From Spirochaetales bacterium (GTDB lineage Bacteria > Spirochaetota > Spirochaetia > Treponematales > Rectinemataceae): a stretch of 7,264 bases of DNA. Of the stretch, positions 1 through 5,844 are shown in pieces. The position numbers and the translations under genes are program-made. Under the pieces are notes generated by a model. The model was not told the DNA's origin. It saw only the letters and a list, made by a program, of their open reading frames with translations, and did no database searches. The stretch is from NCBI GenBank assembly GCA_015657395.1, contig JADLKI010000008.1, positions 413,124-420,387 on the forward strand, in the 5' to 3' direction. The number at the start of each line of letters is the position of its first letter. Positions within the stretch are counted from its first letter, which is position 1.

Positions 1-423
1 GGATTCGCGCTATCCTCCGAGGAGGAAGTTCTCTCCTGCGACGTGGTCTCCCTGCACATGACCCTGAGCGACGCGACGCGAGGGTTCATGAACAGGGAGA
101 GGCTCTCCAGACTGAGGGACGGGGCTATCCTCATGAATACCGCGCGCGGGGCGGTCGTCGACGAAGACGCGCTGATCGACGAGCTGAAGACCGGCCGCAT
201 CGCGGCAGTCCTCGATGTGTTCCGCGAGGAACCTCTCCCTTCGGGCAGTGTCCTCCGCTCTCTGCCGAACGTCATCGCCACGCCGCACTGCGCGGGGACC
301 TCCGTGTACTGGCGGCGGAAGATGGCCGAACTGATTCTGTCCGACATGGAAATTGCTCTTTCGGGAGGGGTTCCCAAAGGGCTCATAACTCTGGAAAAAT
401 ATCGGTCGATGACTCCTGCCTGA
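1..423 (+). CDS. D-isomer-specific 2-hydroxyacid dehydrogenase, C-terminal part (5' end outside window)
   Basis: This reading frame is open from base 1 and ends at TGA 421-423, so 140 residues of the C-terminal half are visible. The family reversibly reduces 2-keto acids to D-2-hydroxy acids with NAD(P)H in the cytoplasm. Three catalytic landmarks are present in order: the arginine of NTARG (codon 145-147), the glutamate of DVFREEP (codon 229-231) and the histidine of TPHCAG (codon 286-288). VVSLHMTLSDATRGFMN is the usual segment following the NAD-binding fold; the GxGxxG loop itself lies upstream of the window. The substrate cannot be told: phosphoglycerate, glyoxylate/hydroxypyruvate and other D-2-hydroxyacid dehydrogenases share these motifs. 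A D-lyxose isomerase-type gene follows 76 bases downstream on the same strand, which suggests a sugar or sugar-acid role (inference). The family call is firm; the substrate is open. Confidence 0.92.
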   Translation, partial: GFALSSEEEVLSCDVVSLHMTLSDATRGFMNRERLSRLRDGAILMNTARGAVVDEDALIDELKTGRIAAVLDVFREEPLPSGSVLRSLPNVIATPHCAGTSVYWRRKMAELILSDMEIALSGGVPKGLITLEKYRSMTPA

Positions 424-499
424 AGTGGGGGAAAAAAGCGGCACTCCGCCTCGCCGCGACGGTCTTTCGCTGAACAGAATCTGTGTTGGGAGCAAAAAA

Positions 500-1180
500 A
501 TGAAACGGTCGAAAATAAATGCGATCATGCGCGATGCTCTCGCTTTTCTCGATGCTCAGGGCTTTTCGGTGCCGCCATTCGTTCTGTGGTCGCCGGAGGA
601 CTGGAAGAACAGGGGCGCGGAGTACGATGAGATTCGCGACACCATGCTCGGATGGGACATCACCGATTTTGGCTCCGGCGATTTTTTCAGAACGGGGCTT
701 CTCCTCATTACGCTACGGAACGGAAGCATCGACGACGCGCGCTACAAAAAGACCTACGCGGAAAAAATCATGATCGTCCGCGAGGAGCAGGTCACTCCCA
801 TGCATTTCCACTGGTCGAAGATGGAAGACATCATCAATCGCGGCGGCGGCAACCTGATGGTCCGGCTTTACAACGCGGACGACGACGAAAAGCTGGCCGA
901 CACGCCTGTTTCCGTTTCTATGGACGGCCGCCGGCAGACTCTCCCCGCGGGCGCGACGGTGCGCCTCCGGCCCGGAGAGAGCATCACGCTGACGCAGCGT
1001 CTCTATCACTCTTTTTGGGGAGAAAAAGGCTGCGGCCCAGTCCTGACGGGCGAAGTCTCCCAGTGCAACGACGACAGGACGGACAACAGATTCCTTGAGC
1101 CGATCGGGCGGTTTCCCGCGCTCGAGGAAGACGCCGCCCCACTTTTTCTTCTCTGCACCGAGTATCTGCGGGCCGAATGA
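500..1180 (+). CDS. D-lyxose isomerase-type sugar isomerase (cupin)
   Basis: The predicted protein has 226 residues, the usual length of the D-lyxose ketol-isomerase family, which interconverts D-lyxose and D-xylulose (often also D-mannose and D-fructose) with a divalent metal in a cupin barrel. The metal ligands are visible as MHFHWSKMED (His102, His104, Glu109) and LYHSFWG (His170). They match, to within one residue, the His/His/Glu/His set I recall for the E. coli O157 enzyme. The N-terminal PPFVLWSPEDW and the late GEVSQCNDD and DNRF segments are also family hallmarks. A GTG at 425 would add 25 residues, but ATG 500 is preferred: MKRSKINA is where family members begin, and a GGGAG site (488-492) lies seven bases ahead. 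It follows the dehydrogenase by 76 bases and is probably cotranscribed. Preferred sugar is uncertain; the cupin family call is strong. Confidence 0.88.
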   Translation: MKRSKINAIMRDALAFLDAQGFSVPPFVLWSPEDWKNRGAEYDEIRDTMLGWDITDFGSGDFFRTGLLLITLRNGSIDDARYKKTYAEKIMIVREEQVTPMHFHWSKMEDIINRGGGNLMVRLYNADDDEKLADTPVSVSMDGRRQTLPAGATVRLRPGESITLTQRLYHSFWGEKGCGPVLTGEVSQCNDDRTDNRFLEPIGRFPALEEDAAPLFLLCTEYLRAE

Positions 1181-1219
1181 GAGACTCCGCGTTCGGACCG
1201 GGAAGACTGTCTTAACTTT

Positions 1220-1249
1220 CCGATTTTAGGCAGTTTGCCCCGAAATCAG
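1220..1249. terminator. possible hairpin between convergent genes
   Basis: In the 65-base gap between the isomerase stop and the convergent yibE/F stop, GATTT 1222-1226 pairs with AAATC 1243-1247, and inside it GGCA 1229-1232 pairs with TGCC 1236-1239. The hairpin overlaps the stop codon of the minus-strand gene. It has no uridine run on either strand, so it is only a weak candidate for a bidirectional terminator. A small separate palindrome, AAGAC-T-GTCTT, lies at 1203-1213. Confidence 0.25.
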
Positions 1250-2496
1250 GCATCGGGCTTACTTTCAAGATGTAGGGCACCCTCTTTCTCCAGACGCCGG
1301 TATTCCACAATGGTTTCGTCCTTTGCCATGGAATTTTTCTTTCTTGTGAAGAGGGCCGCGCCGATCAGCGCCGTGAGAGGGGCTATGGAGAGAAGGCCGA
1401 AGGTGCCGATCATCGTCTGGAATATTTCGCTCGACACATAGGAGATATTGAAAAAATTCGCCATGGGCACACCCTGGGCCATGAAGACCATGAGAAGGCT
1501 CGTGTAGCTGCCCGTGTACGCGAGGATGAGCGTCGTGAACATGGTGCTCGTGACTTTCCTGCTTACCGACAGCCCCGAGAGGGCGAGAGCCTTGAACGAA
1601 AGATCGGGCCTTTTGATATGGACTTCCTCGAGTGCGGCGGAAATGTCGATGGCGAGGTCCATCAGCGCGCCGGAGGAAGCCAGGATAGTCCCGGCGAGGA
1701 AGAGCTGGGTGATATCGAGATGCTCGAAGCCCCCGAATCTGAGGGTTTCGGAGAAGGGGCGCACCGACCCGTTCAGATTGTAGGGTCCCGAGACCAGCAG
1801 GGCCAGAATGGCGCTCGCGGCCATTCCCAGGAGACTGCCGAGAAAGGCGGCGAGCCCCGTGGTCGTGAAGCCGGCCACAAGGAAGACGATGACGGCCGTG
1901 AGGATAGTCACGGTGCCAAGGCTGGCGACGATGGGGGAAGTCCCCGCGAGCAGGGCGGGAATGAGGAGCTTCCATATGGCGATGGCCGAGAAGGCGAAGG
2001 ATACCCCGCTCTTCAGCCCGGTCCATCCGCCGAAGAGGAGGAGAAGGAGGAAAAAGACGGCGATCAGCCCGAATTCCCAGTCCAGCCGATAGTGGTCGGT
2101 GAGGGTGACCGCGACCGGTTTTCCCCCATTCTCGGCCAGGTCGATGACCGCGAGAACGCGGTCGCCCGGTCTGTACATTTTGTCCATCTCGGGCTTTCCA
2201 TAGAGAATATTGACAGCCTCGAGCTCCTGGCCGAGGTATTTCCCTCCCAGGACGCGAACTCTGGCGGTCTGCTCTCCCTGCATCACGACGCCGTAATTGT
2301 GCACCTCTTCGTCCTGGGTGCTGAGCACGAGAACCTTGACCCGCAGCGCCGTATCGCTTTTTTTCTCGTACCCGGTGGGTATGACGGCCAGAATGATAGT
2401 GGCGACCAGGGCGACGATGGTGAAGGCGATATCCGCCCACCCTGGTCCTCTCCAGGTGGAGAGGAAATAATCCAGAATCGTCTTCCACAGTTTCAT
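1246..2496 (-). CDS. YibE/F family multi-pass membrane protein
   Basis: The protein has 416 residues. One hydrophobic segment (about 21-41) is followed by a soluble, presumably extracytoplasmic domain (about 44-138), then roughly seven further hydrophobic segments between 142 and 385. The C-terminal half carries the typical YibE/F stretches: SSGALMDLAIDISAALEEVH, the segment ending MFTTLILAYTGSYTSLLM, and EIFQTMIGTFGLLSIAPLTALIGA. The tail after about 385 is charged and cytoplasmic by the positive-inside rule (RKKNSMAKDE). The family's biochemical function is not established; transport is only assumed from topology. The start ATG (2496) has a GAGGAAG ribosome site seven bases ahead. It lies downstream of the alkaline phosphatase on the same strand, but a strong hairpin terminator stands between them and I find no good promoter in the gap, so its expression may depend on readthrough. 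Confidence 0.87.
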   Translation of the reverse strand: MKLWKTILDYFLSTWRGPGWADIAFTIVALVATIILAVIPTGYEKKSDTALRVKVLVLSTQDEEVHNYGVVMQGEQTARVRVLGGKYLGQELEAVNILYGKPEMDKMYRPGDRVLAVIDLAENGGKPVAVTLTDHYRLDWEFGLIAVFFLLLLLFGGWTGLKSGVSFAFSAIAIWKLLIPALLAGTSPIVASLGTVTILTAVIVFLVAGFTTTGLAAFLGSLLGMAASAILALLVSGPYNLNGSVRPFSETLRFGGFEHLDITQLFLAGTILASSGALMDLAIDISAALEEVHIKRPDLSFKALALSGLSVSRKVTSTMFTTLILAYTGSYTSLLMVFMAQGVPMANFFNISYVSSEIFQTMIGTFGLLSIAPLTALIGAALFTRKKNSMAKDETIVEYRRLEKEGALHLESKPDA

Positions 2497-2517
2497 GGTT
2501 TTCTTCCTCTTCTATCG

Positions 2518-2547
2518 AAAAGGCCCGGGGCTGTGGGCCCCGGGCCC
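2518..2547 (-). terminator. intrinsic terminator after the alkaline phosphatase gene
   Basis: A perfect 10-bp stem, GGCCCGGGGC at 2522-2531 with GCCCCGGGCC at 2537-2546, closes a five-base loop. Read on the minus strand it is followed at once by TTTT (2521-2518), the form of a rho-independent terminator. It is 59 bases past the phosphatase stop and only about 21 bases before the yibE/F start codon, so it could also act as an attenuating leader element for yibE/F. Confidence 0.8.
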
Positions 2548-2605
2548 TGCGATTATTTAAATCTTTCTTATATTGCGCTCGATTTTCGGTGCCGGGCTTA
2601 GGCGA

Positions 2606-4066
2606 TCATTTTAAGGCCACTGCGGCGCCAGGGACTTTTATTCCCATGGCCGTCGCCATTTTATAGAACAGGTCGGTATTGTCGTAATACCCATTGAAGA
2701 GTACCTGATTGGATCCGAGAGCGTAGACCGGAACGGGAACACCCGTGTGCGAATAGGTGGTCCAGCCTATGCCCGCGGCCTGATTGGCGAGGTGGGTGAG
2801 GGTGACGGTGAGAGGCTCATAGCCGCCGTAGAGCTGGTAGACGCTCTCCTGCGGCGCACGCTCGACTTCGCCCTTCATCGAGCGGACGAAGGAACGCTGG
2901 AGCATTTCCTTGGATGCGTCGTCCAGCTTCTCGTAGTCGATGCCGAAGAAGTCCTTGATCGTGGGCAGAAGGTCGTTGAGTTTGGCCGTGGCCAGAGTGC
3001 TCCGCTTCTTGTAGGGTGTAAGGACATTGTCATTGAAGGCCACATACGAGCCCTGCTGGAGGAATACCTTTTCGAAGAAGGTGGAGTACTGGGTGCCCGC
3101 GAACCCGATGCTCATGCCGCCCGTCTCGTGATCGCCCGTTACGATGATGAGGGTCTCCTCGGGATGCTTTTTTTGGAATTCCACGGCTCGCGTGATTGCC
3201 CTGTCGAGGGCAAGCGTGTCGTTGATTGATGCGGCCGCGTCGTTGGCGTGGCAGGCCCAGTCGATTTTGCCCCCCTCAACGGCAAAGAAGAAGCCCCTGG
3301 GATTGTCGAGGAATTCGATGCCCTTCGAGACGTAGTCCGCCAGGGAGAGATCCCTGGAATCGCGGTCGATTTCGTAGGGCATGGCCATGGAATCCTGGAG
3401 CGTGGGGTTGACCGCGAGGACCTTGCCGGCCGAGGGAGTGAGGGCCCGGAAAGCGGCGACGCTGTTCACGAAGGTATAGCCGTTCTTCTTGGCGAGGTCG
3501 ATGATGTCGGGCTTGTCGCCGTTCTTGCCCTTGGGCTGAAGGAAACCGCCGCCGCCGAAGTAATCGAAGCCCGAGGCTACCAGCTGGAGGCTGATATCGT
3601 AGTAGTCGCTGCGGGAGGGAACCTTTGCGTAGTAACCGGCGGGGGTCGCATGGTCGAGGGAGACCGTCGTCACCACGCCCACCTTCATTCCGTTATCCTT
3701 GGCGTATTCGGCTATCGTCTTGAACTTTTTCGTCTTGCCGACATCCATGTTGATGACTCCGCTGAGAGTCTTGTTGCCCGTCGCGATGGCGGTTATCGCG
3801 GAGGCGGAGTCGGTGATGATGGAGCTGGAGTCGTAGGTGGTGGCGATTCCCTGAGCGGGGAACTGGGTGAAGCCGAGTCTGTTGAATCCGGGTTCCCTGC
3901 CGACGAGAGCCCTGGTATAGATTTCGGCCGCGCTTACCTGGGCGAGGGCCATGCCGTCGCCGATGAACAGGAATACATACTTGGCCTGGGCGCCCTGTCC
4001 AAAGGCGGCGCCGATGGTCAGGAAAAGAGCCAGTATCAGGGTGATGAGCCTGGAACGGTTTTTCAT
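2606..4066 (-). CDS. phoA: secreted alkaline phosphatase, PhoA family (His/Trp type)
   Basis: The 486-residue protein hydrolyses phosphate monoesters outside the cytoplasm. A Sec-type signal peptide is clear: basic MKNRSR, a hydrophobic core to about residue 21, and cleavage near residues 23-28. There is no twin-arginine motif. Active-site residues are visible: Asp37 in FIGDG, nucleophile Ser87 in TDSAS, Thr141 in DHATP, Arg152 in PSRSDYY, Glu264/Asp269/His273 in the EGGKIDWACH segment, Asp312-His313 in TGDHETGG and His440 in SHTGVPVPV. At the two positions that tune the E. coli enzyme (Asp153, Lys328) this protein has His139 and Trp270, the combination I recall in several marine and Antarctic phosphatases. 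It has a single cysteine, so the E. coli disulfides are absent. A strong AAGGAGGA site (4071-4078) precedes ATG. A dedicated terminator follows the gene. The family is certain; phosphate control is not demonstrated, as no convincing Pho box was seen. Confidence 0.95.
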   Translation of the reverse strand: MKNRSRLITLILALFLTIGAAFGQGAQAKYVFLFIGDGMALAQVSAAEIYTRALVGREPGFNRLGFTQFPAQGIATTYDSSSIITDSASAITAIATGNKTLSGVINMDVGKTKKFKTIAEYAKDNGMKVGVVTTVSLDHATPAGYYAKVPSRSDYYDISLQLVASGFDYFGGGGFLQPKGKNGDKPDIIDLAKKNGYTFVNSVAAFRALTPSAGKVLAVNPTLQDSMAMPYEIDRDSRDLSLADYVSKGIEFLDNPRGFFFAVEGGKIDWACHANDAAASINDTLALDRAITRAVEFQKKHPEETLIIVTGDHETGGMSIGFAGTQYSTFFEKVFLQQGSYVAFNDNVLTPYKKRSTLATAKLNDLLPTIKDFFGIDYEKLDDASKEMLQRSFVRSMKGEVERAPQESVYQLYGGYEPLTVTLTHLANQAAGIGWTTYSHTGVPVPVYALGSNQVLFNGYYDNTDLFYKMATAMGIKVPGAAVALK

Positions 4067-4203
4067 GAGTTCCTCCTTGAGATAATTAGGATGAACACAT
4101 AATTCCAGTGAAATATGAGGAGAGCTTTAAGAACAGGAGAGATTTCAATTATTTCGGAGAGCTGGCCGACAATGTCACGCCTTGCTCTTTTAGATAGCGG
4201 CTA

Positions 4204-4220
4204 CGGTCGATAAACCATTT
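4204..4220. repeat. copy 1 of a short stem-loop motif (loop CGATAA)
   Basis: The sequence CGGTCGATAAACCATTT matches 14 of 17 bases of the copy at 4257-4273. GGT 4205-4207 can pair with ACC 4214-4216 around the six-base loop CGATAA. A 9-base palindrome, TAGC-G-GCTA (4195-4203), abuts it. It lies in the gap between the end of the Tat operon and the start of the phosphatase gene. Confidence 0.4.
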
Positions 4221-4256
4221 CGGTTACAGCCAGGCTTGTCTGTCTTGATGACTGCG

Positions 4257-4273
4257 CGGCCGATAAGCCGTTT
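4257..4273. repeat. copy 2 of the stem-loop motif (loop CGATAA)
   Basis: The sequence CGGCCGATAAGCCGTTT has CGGC 4257-4260 pairing with GCCG 4267-4270 around the same CGATAA loop as copy 1, then TTTT 4271-4274. Relative to copy 1 the stem pair T-A is replaced by C-G, a change that keeps pairing. On the plus strand it resembles a short terminator, but no plus-strand gene ends here. Confidence 0.4.
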
Positions 4274-4301
4274 TGTCTATGTGCGTTCGTCGCGCCGGTC
4301 G

Positions 4302-4700
4302 TCAGTCGATGGGGCCGGCTTCCGGCGGGCTGGATGTGTCCGGGTCTGACGGAGTTTGTTCAGCGGAGATGGCGGCCCGGGCATTCGTTTCTTCCGGCTT
4401 GCCCACATTCTGAGGTTCTGGTTCGGGTGTGGCGGCGCTGCCGGAAGAAGACACTGATGCTGGCGCGATGGCGGCATCGCCGCCGGAAGATGCCTTTTCC
4501 TTCTCCTCCTCGAGGACCGCGGCCGCCTCGATGTCCTTCACAAACTGGTCCTTTGTGGCGGTAATCTCTGCGTAGGCTTTCTTCACCTGCCCGTAAAGCT
4601 TTCCGAGTTTTCTGAACAGCTTGGGGAGATCGCGGGGCTGAATGAAGATGATGGCGACGCAGAGAATGACGGCGAGCTCCGACCATCCGATACCGAACAT
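4302..4700 (-). CDS. tatB: TatB-like subunit of the twin-arginine translocase
   Basis: The 132-residue protein begins MFGIGWSELAVIL, the TatB pattern with Glu8 in a single N-terminal membrane helix (about 5-20). The hinge reads QPRDLP instead of the usual GP..LP, and an amphipathic helix follows (KLFRKLGKLYGQVKKAYAEI). Residues about 71-132 are a low-complexity tail rich in Ala, Ser, Pro and Glu. TatB works with TatC in the membrane to receive folded precursors carrying twin-arginine signals. Longer in-frame starts reach back to 4940 but would lie inside tatC. ATG 4700 is chosen because it overlaps the tatC stop as TGATG and a G-rich site with GGAAG lies just ahead. The protein could instead serve as a second TatA; the N-terminal FGIGWSEL favours TatB. 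The distal position, after tatC, is unusual. Translation is probably coupled to tatC. Confidence 0.85.
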   Translation of the reverse strand: MFGIGWSELAVILCVAIIFIQPRDLPKLFRKLGKLYGQVKKAYAEITATKDQFVKDIEAAAVLEEEKEKASSGGDAAIAPASVSSSGSAATPEPEPQNVGKPEETNARAAISAEQTPSDPDTSSPPEAGPID

Positions 4701-5452
4701 CAGTCTTCCCCCCATTTGAATATTTTCGCCACGAGAATCGCGAGAAAATAGAGCGCGACAAGGGGAGCCGCGATGGCGAGCTGGCTCACCGGGTCCACGG
4801 ATGGAGTGATGACGGCCGCGAGGACGACGATGCCCACAATCACGTAGCGGCTTGCTTTGAACACAGCCTTCCTCTGGAGGACATTCAGGGCCAGAAGAAT
4901 TTCGAGCACGAGGGGCGCCTGAAAAGTGATGATCGCCCACAGAAGGAAGGAGAGGACGTAGCTGATGCTCTGCTGATAGTTGAGCAGGACGCCCACACGG
5001 TTCGGGATGAAGATGTTGTTGGTGAGAAAACGGATCGAGAACGGGATGATCCGGAAATATGCCAGATAGGCGCCGAACGCAGCGAGGAAGAAGCTGATCA
5101 GGAGTCCGGCGACAATGATTTTGTGGTATTTCTGGTCGATTCCGGGAAACACGAACTGCACGATGTTGATCACATGGACGGGCAGGGAGAAGATGAGGCC
5201 GAAAATCGCAGCCGTCTTCAGCTGAACGAGGAATCCTTCGGCGATGGAATTCGCGAACAGCGTCATACTCAGCCCGCTCTTGACCGAATCGAACTGCACG
5301 GTGAGGAGGGCGATCAGCTTCCCGTAGAAAATGAAGGCGACAACTGTGCCGATGGCGAAGAAGAGGAAAGAGACAAGGACACGATTCCTGAGCTCGGTGA
5401 TGTGGTCGAGAATCGTCATCTCCTTGTCGGGATTGGGGTCTTTTTTTGTCAT
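4700..5452 (-). CDS. tatC: TatC, twin-arginine translocase receptor subunit
   Basis: The 250-residue integral membrane protein has about six hydrophobic segments and recognises twin-arginine signal peptides at the inner membrane. Family landmarks are HITELRNRV (17-25), FVFP with Phe100 (the E. coli Phe94 position), YFRIIPFSIRFL (132-143) and TPSVDPVSQ (216-224). Two family glutamates are missing. Counting from Phe100, the E. coli Glu103 position is Tyr109 (IDQKYHK in place of the usual YKHE-type sequence). The Glu170 position in the F-E-x-P motif is Gln178 (FQAPL); Glu184 lies six residues later. The start ATG 5452 is nine bases after the tatA stop with no clear Shine-Dalgarno site, so translation is probably coupled to tatA. 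The frame is uninterrupted, so this looks like a divergent, working gene rather than a relic. Confidence 0.95.
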   Translation of the reverse strand: MTKKDPNPDKEMTILDHITELRNRVLVSFLFFAIGTVVAFIFYGKLIALLTVQFDSVKSGLSMTLFANSIAEGFLVQLKTAAIFGLIFSLPVHVINIVQFVFPGIDQKYHKIIVAGLLISFFLAAFGAYLAYFRIIPFSIRFLTNNIFIPNRVGVLLNYQQSISYVLSFLLWAIITFQAPLVLEILLALNVLQRKAVFKASRYVIVGIVVLAAVITPSVDPVSQLAIAAPLVALYFLAILVAKIFKWGED

Positions 5453-5461
5453 TTTGACGGA

Positions 5462-5662
5462 TCAGGACGCGCTTTTCTTGCTATCCTCCGAAGAGGCGGT
5501 GTTCTTCTTTTCCTCATCCTTGCTGTCGAAGCCATCCTTGGATCCTTTGTCGAATTCCTTCTTGGCCTGGCCAAGCGAACGCGCGAATTTGGGAATTGCG
5601 CTCGCGCCGAAAAGGACCAAAATCACCAAAGCGATAATGAGTAGCTCATTGGTTCCAATCAT
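5462..5662 (-). CDS. tatA: TatA, pore-forming subunit of the twin-arginine translocase
   Basis: The 66-residue protein has the classic TatA plan: a short N-terminus (MIGTNE), one membrane helix (about 7-19), the FG motif (Phe18-Gly19) at the hinge, an amphipathic helix (IPKFARSLGQAKKEFDKG), and a charged Lys/Asp/Ser-rich tail. TatA oligomerises to let folded proteins cross the inner membrane with TatB and TatC. It is the first gene of a three-gene operon. ATG 5662 is supported by GGAGGT six bases upstream and by a promoter at 5698-5726. The length is at the short end for the family but normal. TatA versus TatB is decided by the FG hinge motif and the short tail. Confidence 0.93.
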   Translation of the reverse strand: MIGTNELLIIALVILVLFGASAIPKFARSLGQAKKEFDKGSKDGFDSKDEEKKNTASSEDSKKSAS

Positions 5663-5668
5663 GAGGAT

Positions 5669-5674
5669 ACCTCC
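5669..5674 (-). promoter_or_regulatory. ribosome binding site of tatA
   Basis: GGAGGT on the minus strand lies six bases before ATG 5662. It is the strongest such site in the Tat operon and fixes the tatA start; the following tatC has no comparable site. Confidence 0.85.
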
Positions 5675-5697
5675 ATTAATCTGGAATTAAGAATAAT

Positions 5698-5726
5698 AGT
5701 ATATTGCATCCGCCATATTATAACAA
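5698..5726 (-). promoter_or_regulatory. sigma70-type promoter of the tatACB operon
   Basis: On the minus strand TTGTTA (5726-5721, four of six matches to TTGACA) is separated by exactly 17 bases from TATACT (5703-5698, five of six matches to TATAAT). Initiation would fall near 5691, giving a leader of about 30 bases that contains the tatA ribosome site. A perfect TATAAT also occurs at 5722-5717 on the same strand, but it has no good -35 partner. Confidence 0.6.
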
Positions 5727-5765
5727 GAAGATTCTCTTCAGTCTTCCCCAAACGAGCAAGTCTCC

Positions 5766-5810
5766 AGGCCACCTGTGACTTTGCCGCTCGTGTCGGGCAC
5801 CACAGGGCCT
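5766..5810. promoter_or_regulatory. interrupted inverted repeat upstream of the DUF362 gene
   Basis: AGGCC (5766-5770) plus CTGTG (5773-5777) pair with CACAG (5801-5805) plus GGCCT (5806-5810), leaving a two-base bulge AC. Inside, TGCC (5782-5785) pairs with GGCA (5796-5799). The 14 pairs form a 45-base structure ending 34 bases before ATG 5845. No T run follows on either strand, so it is not an intrinsic terminator. It may be an operator or a leader RNA structure; its role is unknown. Confidence 0.4.
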
Positions 5811-5844
5811 TCATGGGCCGCGTTCTTTCTGCTAGCCTTTCCGT

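Noticed and set aside
425..499. GTG 425 as an extended start of the isomerase gene
   Set aside because: The extra 25 residues are not like the family N-terminus. ATG 500 has its own Shine-Dalgarno-like site and gives the usual length.
1618..2601. Long plus-strand open frame opposite the yibE/F gene
   Set aside because: Its translation is a run of Gly, Glu, Asp and Arg with no fold or family motif. The minus-strand frame has clear YibE/F segments, a ribosome site and membrane helices, so this is a GC-bias shadow.
3248..4102. Long plus-strand open frame opposite the alkaline phosphatase gene
   Set aside because: It has no recognisable motif and no ribosome site, and every active-site residue of the phosphatase is encoded on the other strand.
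4121..4138. Possible Pho box ahead of the alkaline phosphatase gene
   Set aside because: CTGTTCTTAAAGCTCT on the minus strand resembles one CTGT half-site, but the second half-site is off register and poorly matched.
4259..4266. GCCGATAA as a sigma28 -10 element
   Set aside because: It equals the flagellar sigma -10 consensus, but there is no TAAA-type -35 at the right distance and no plus-strand gene downstream; it is better explained as the loop of the repeated hairpin.
4701..4940. N-terminal extension of the TatB-like frame
   Set aside because: The extension lies wholly inside tatC in another frame and reads as Arg/Gly/Pro-rich nonsense. TatB proteins start at the short segment before the membrane helix, as at ATG 4700.
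5717..5722. Perfect TATAAT as the tatA -10 element
   Set aside because: No acceptable -35 lies 16-18 bases upstream of it. The nearby TTGTTA-N17-TATACT pair fits better, though use of both cannot be excluded.
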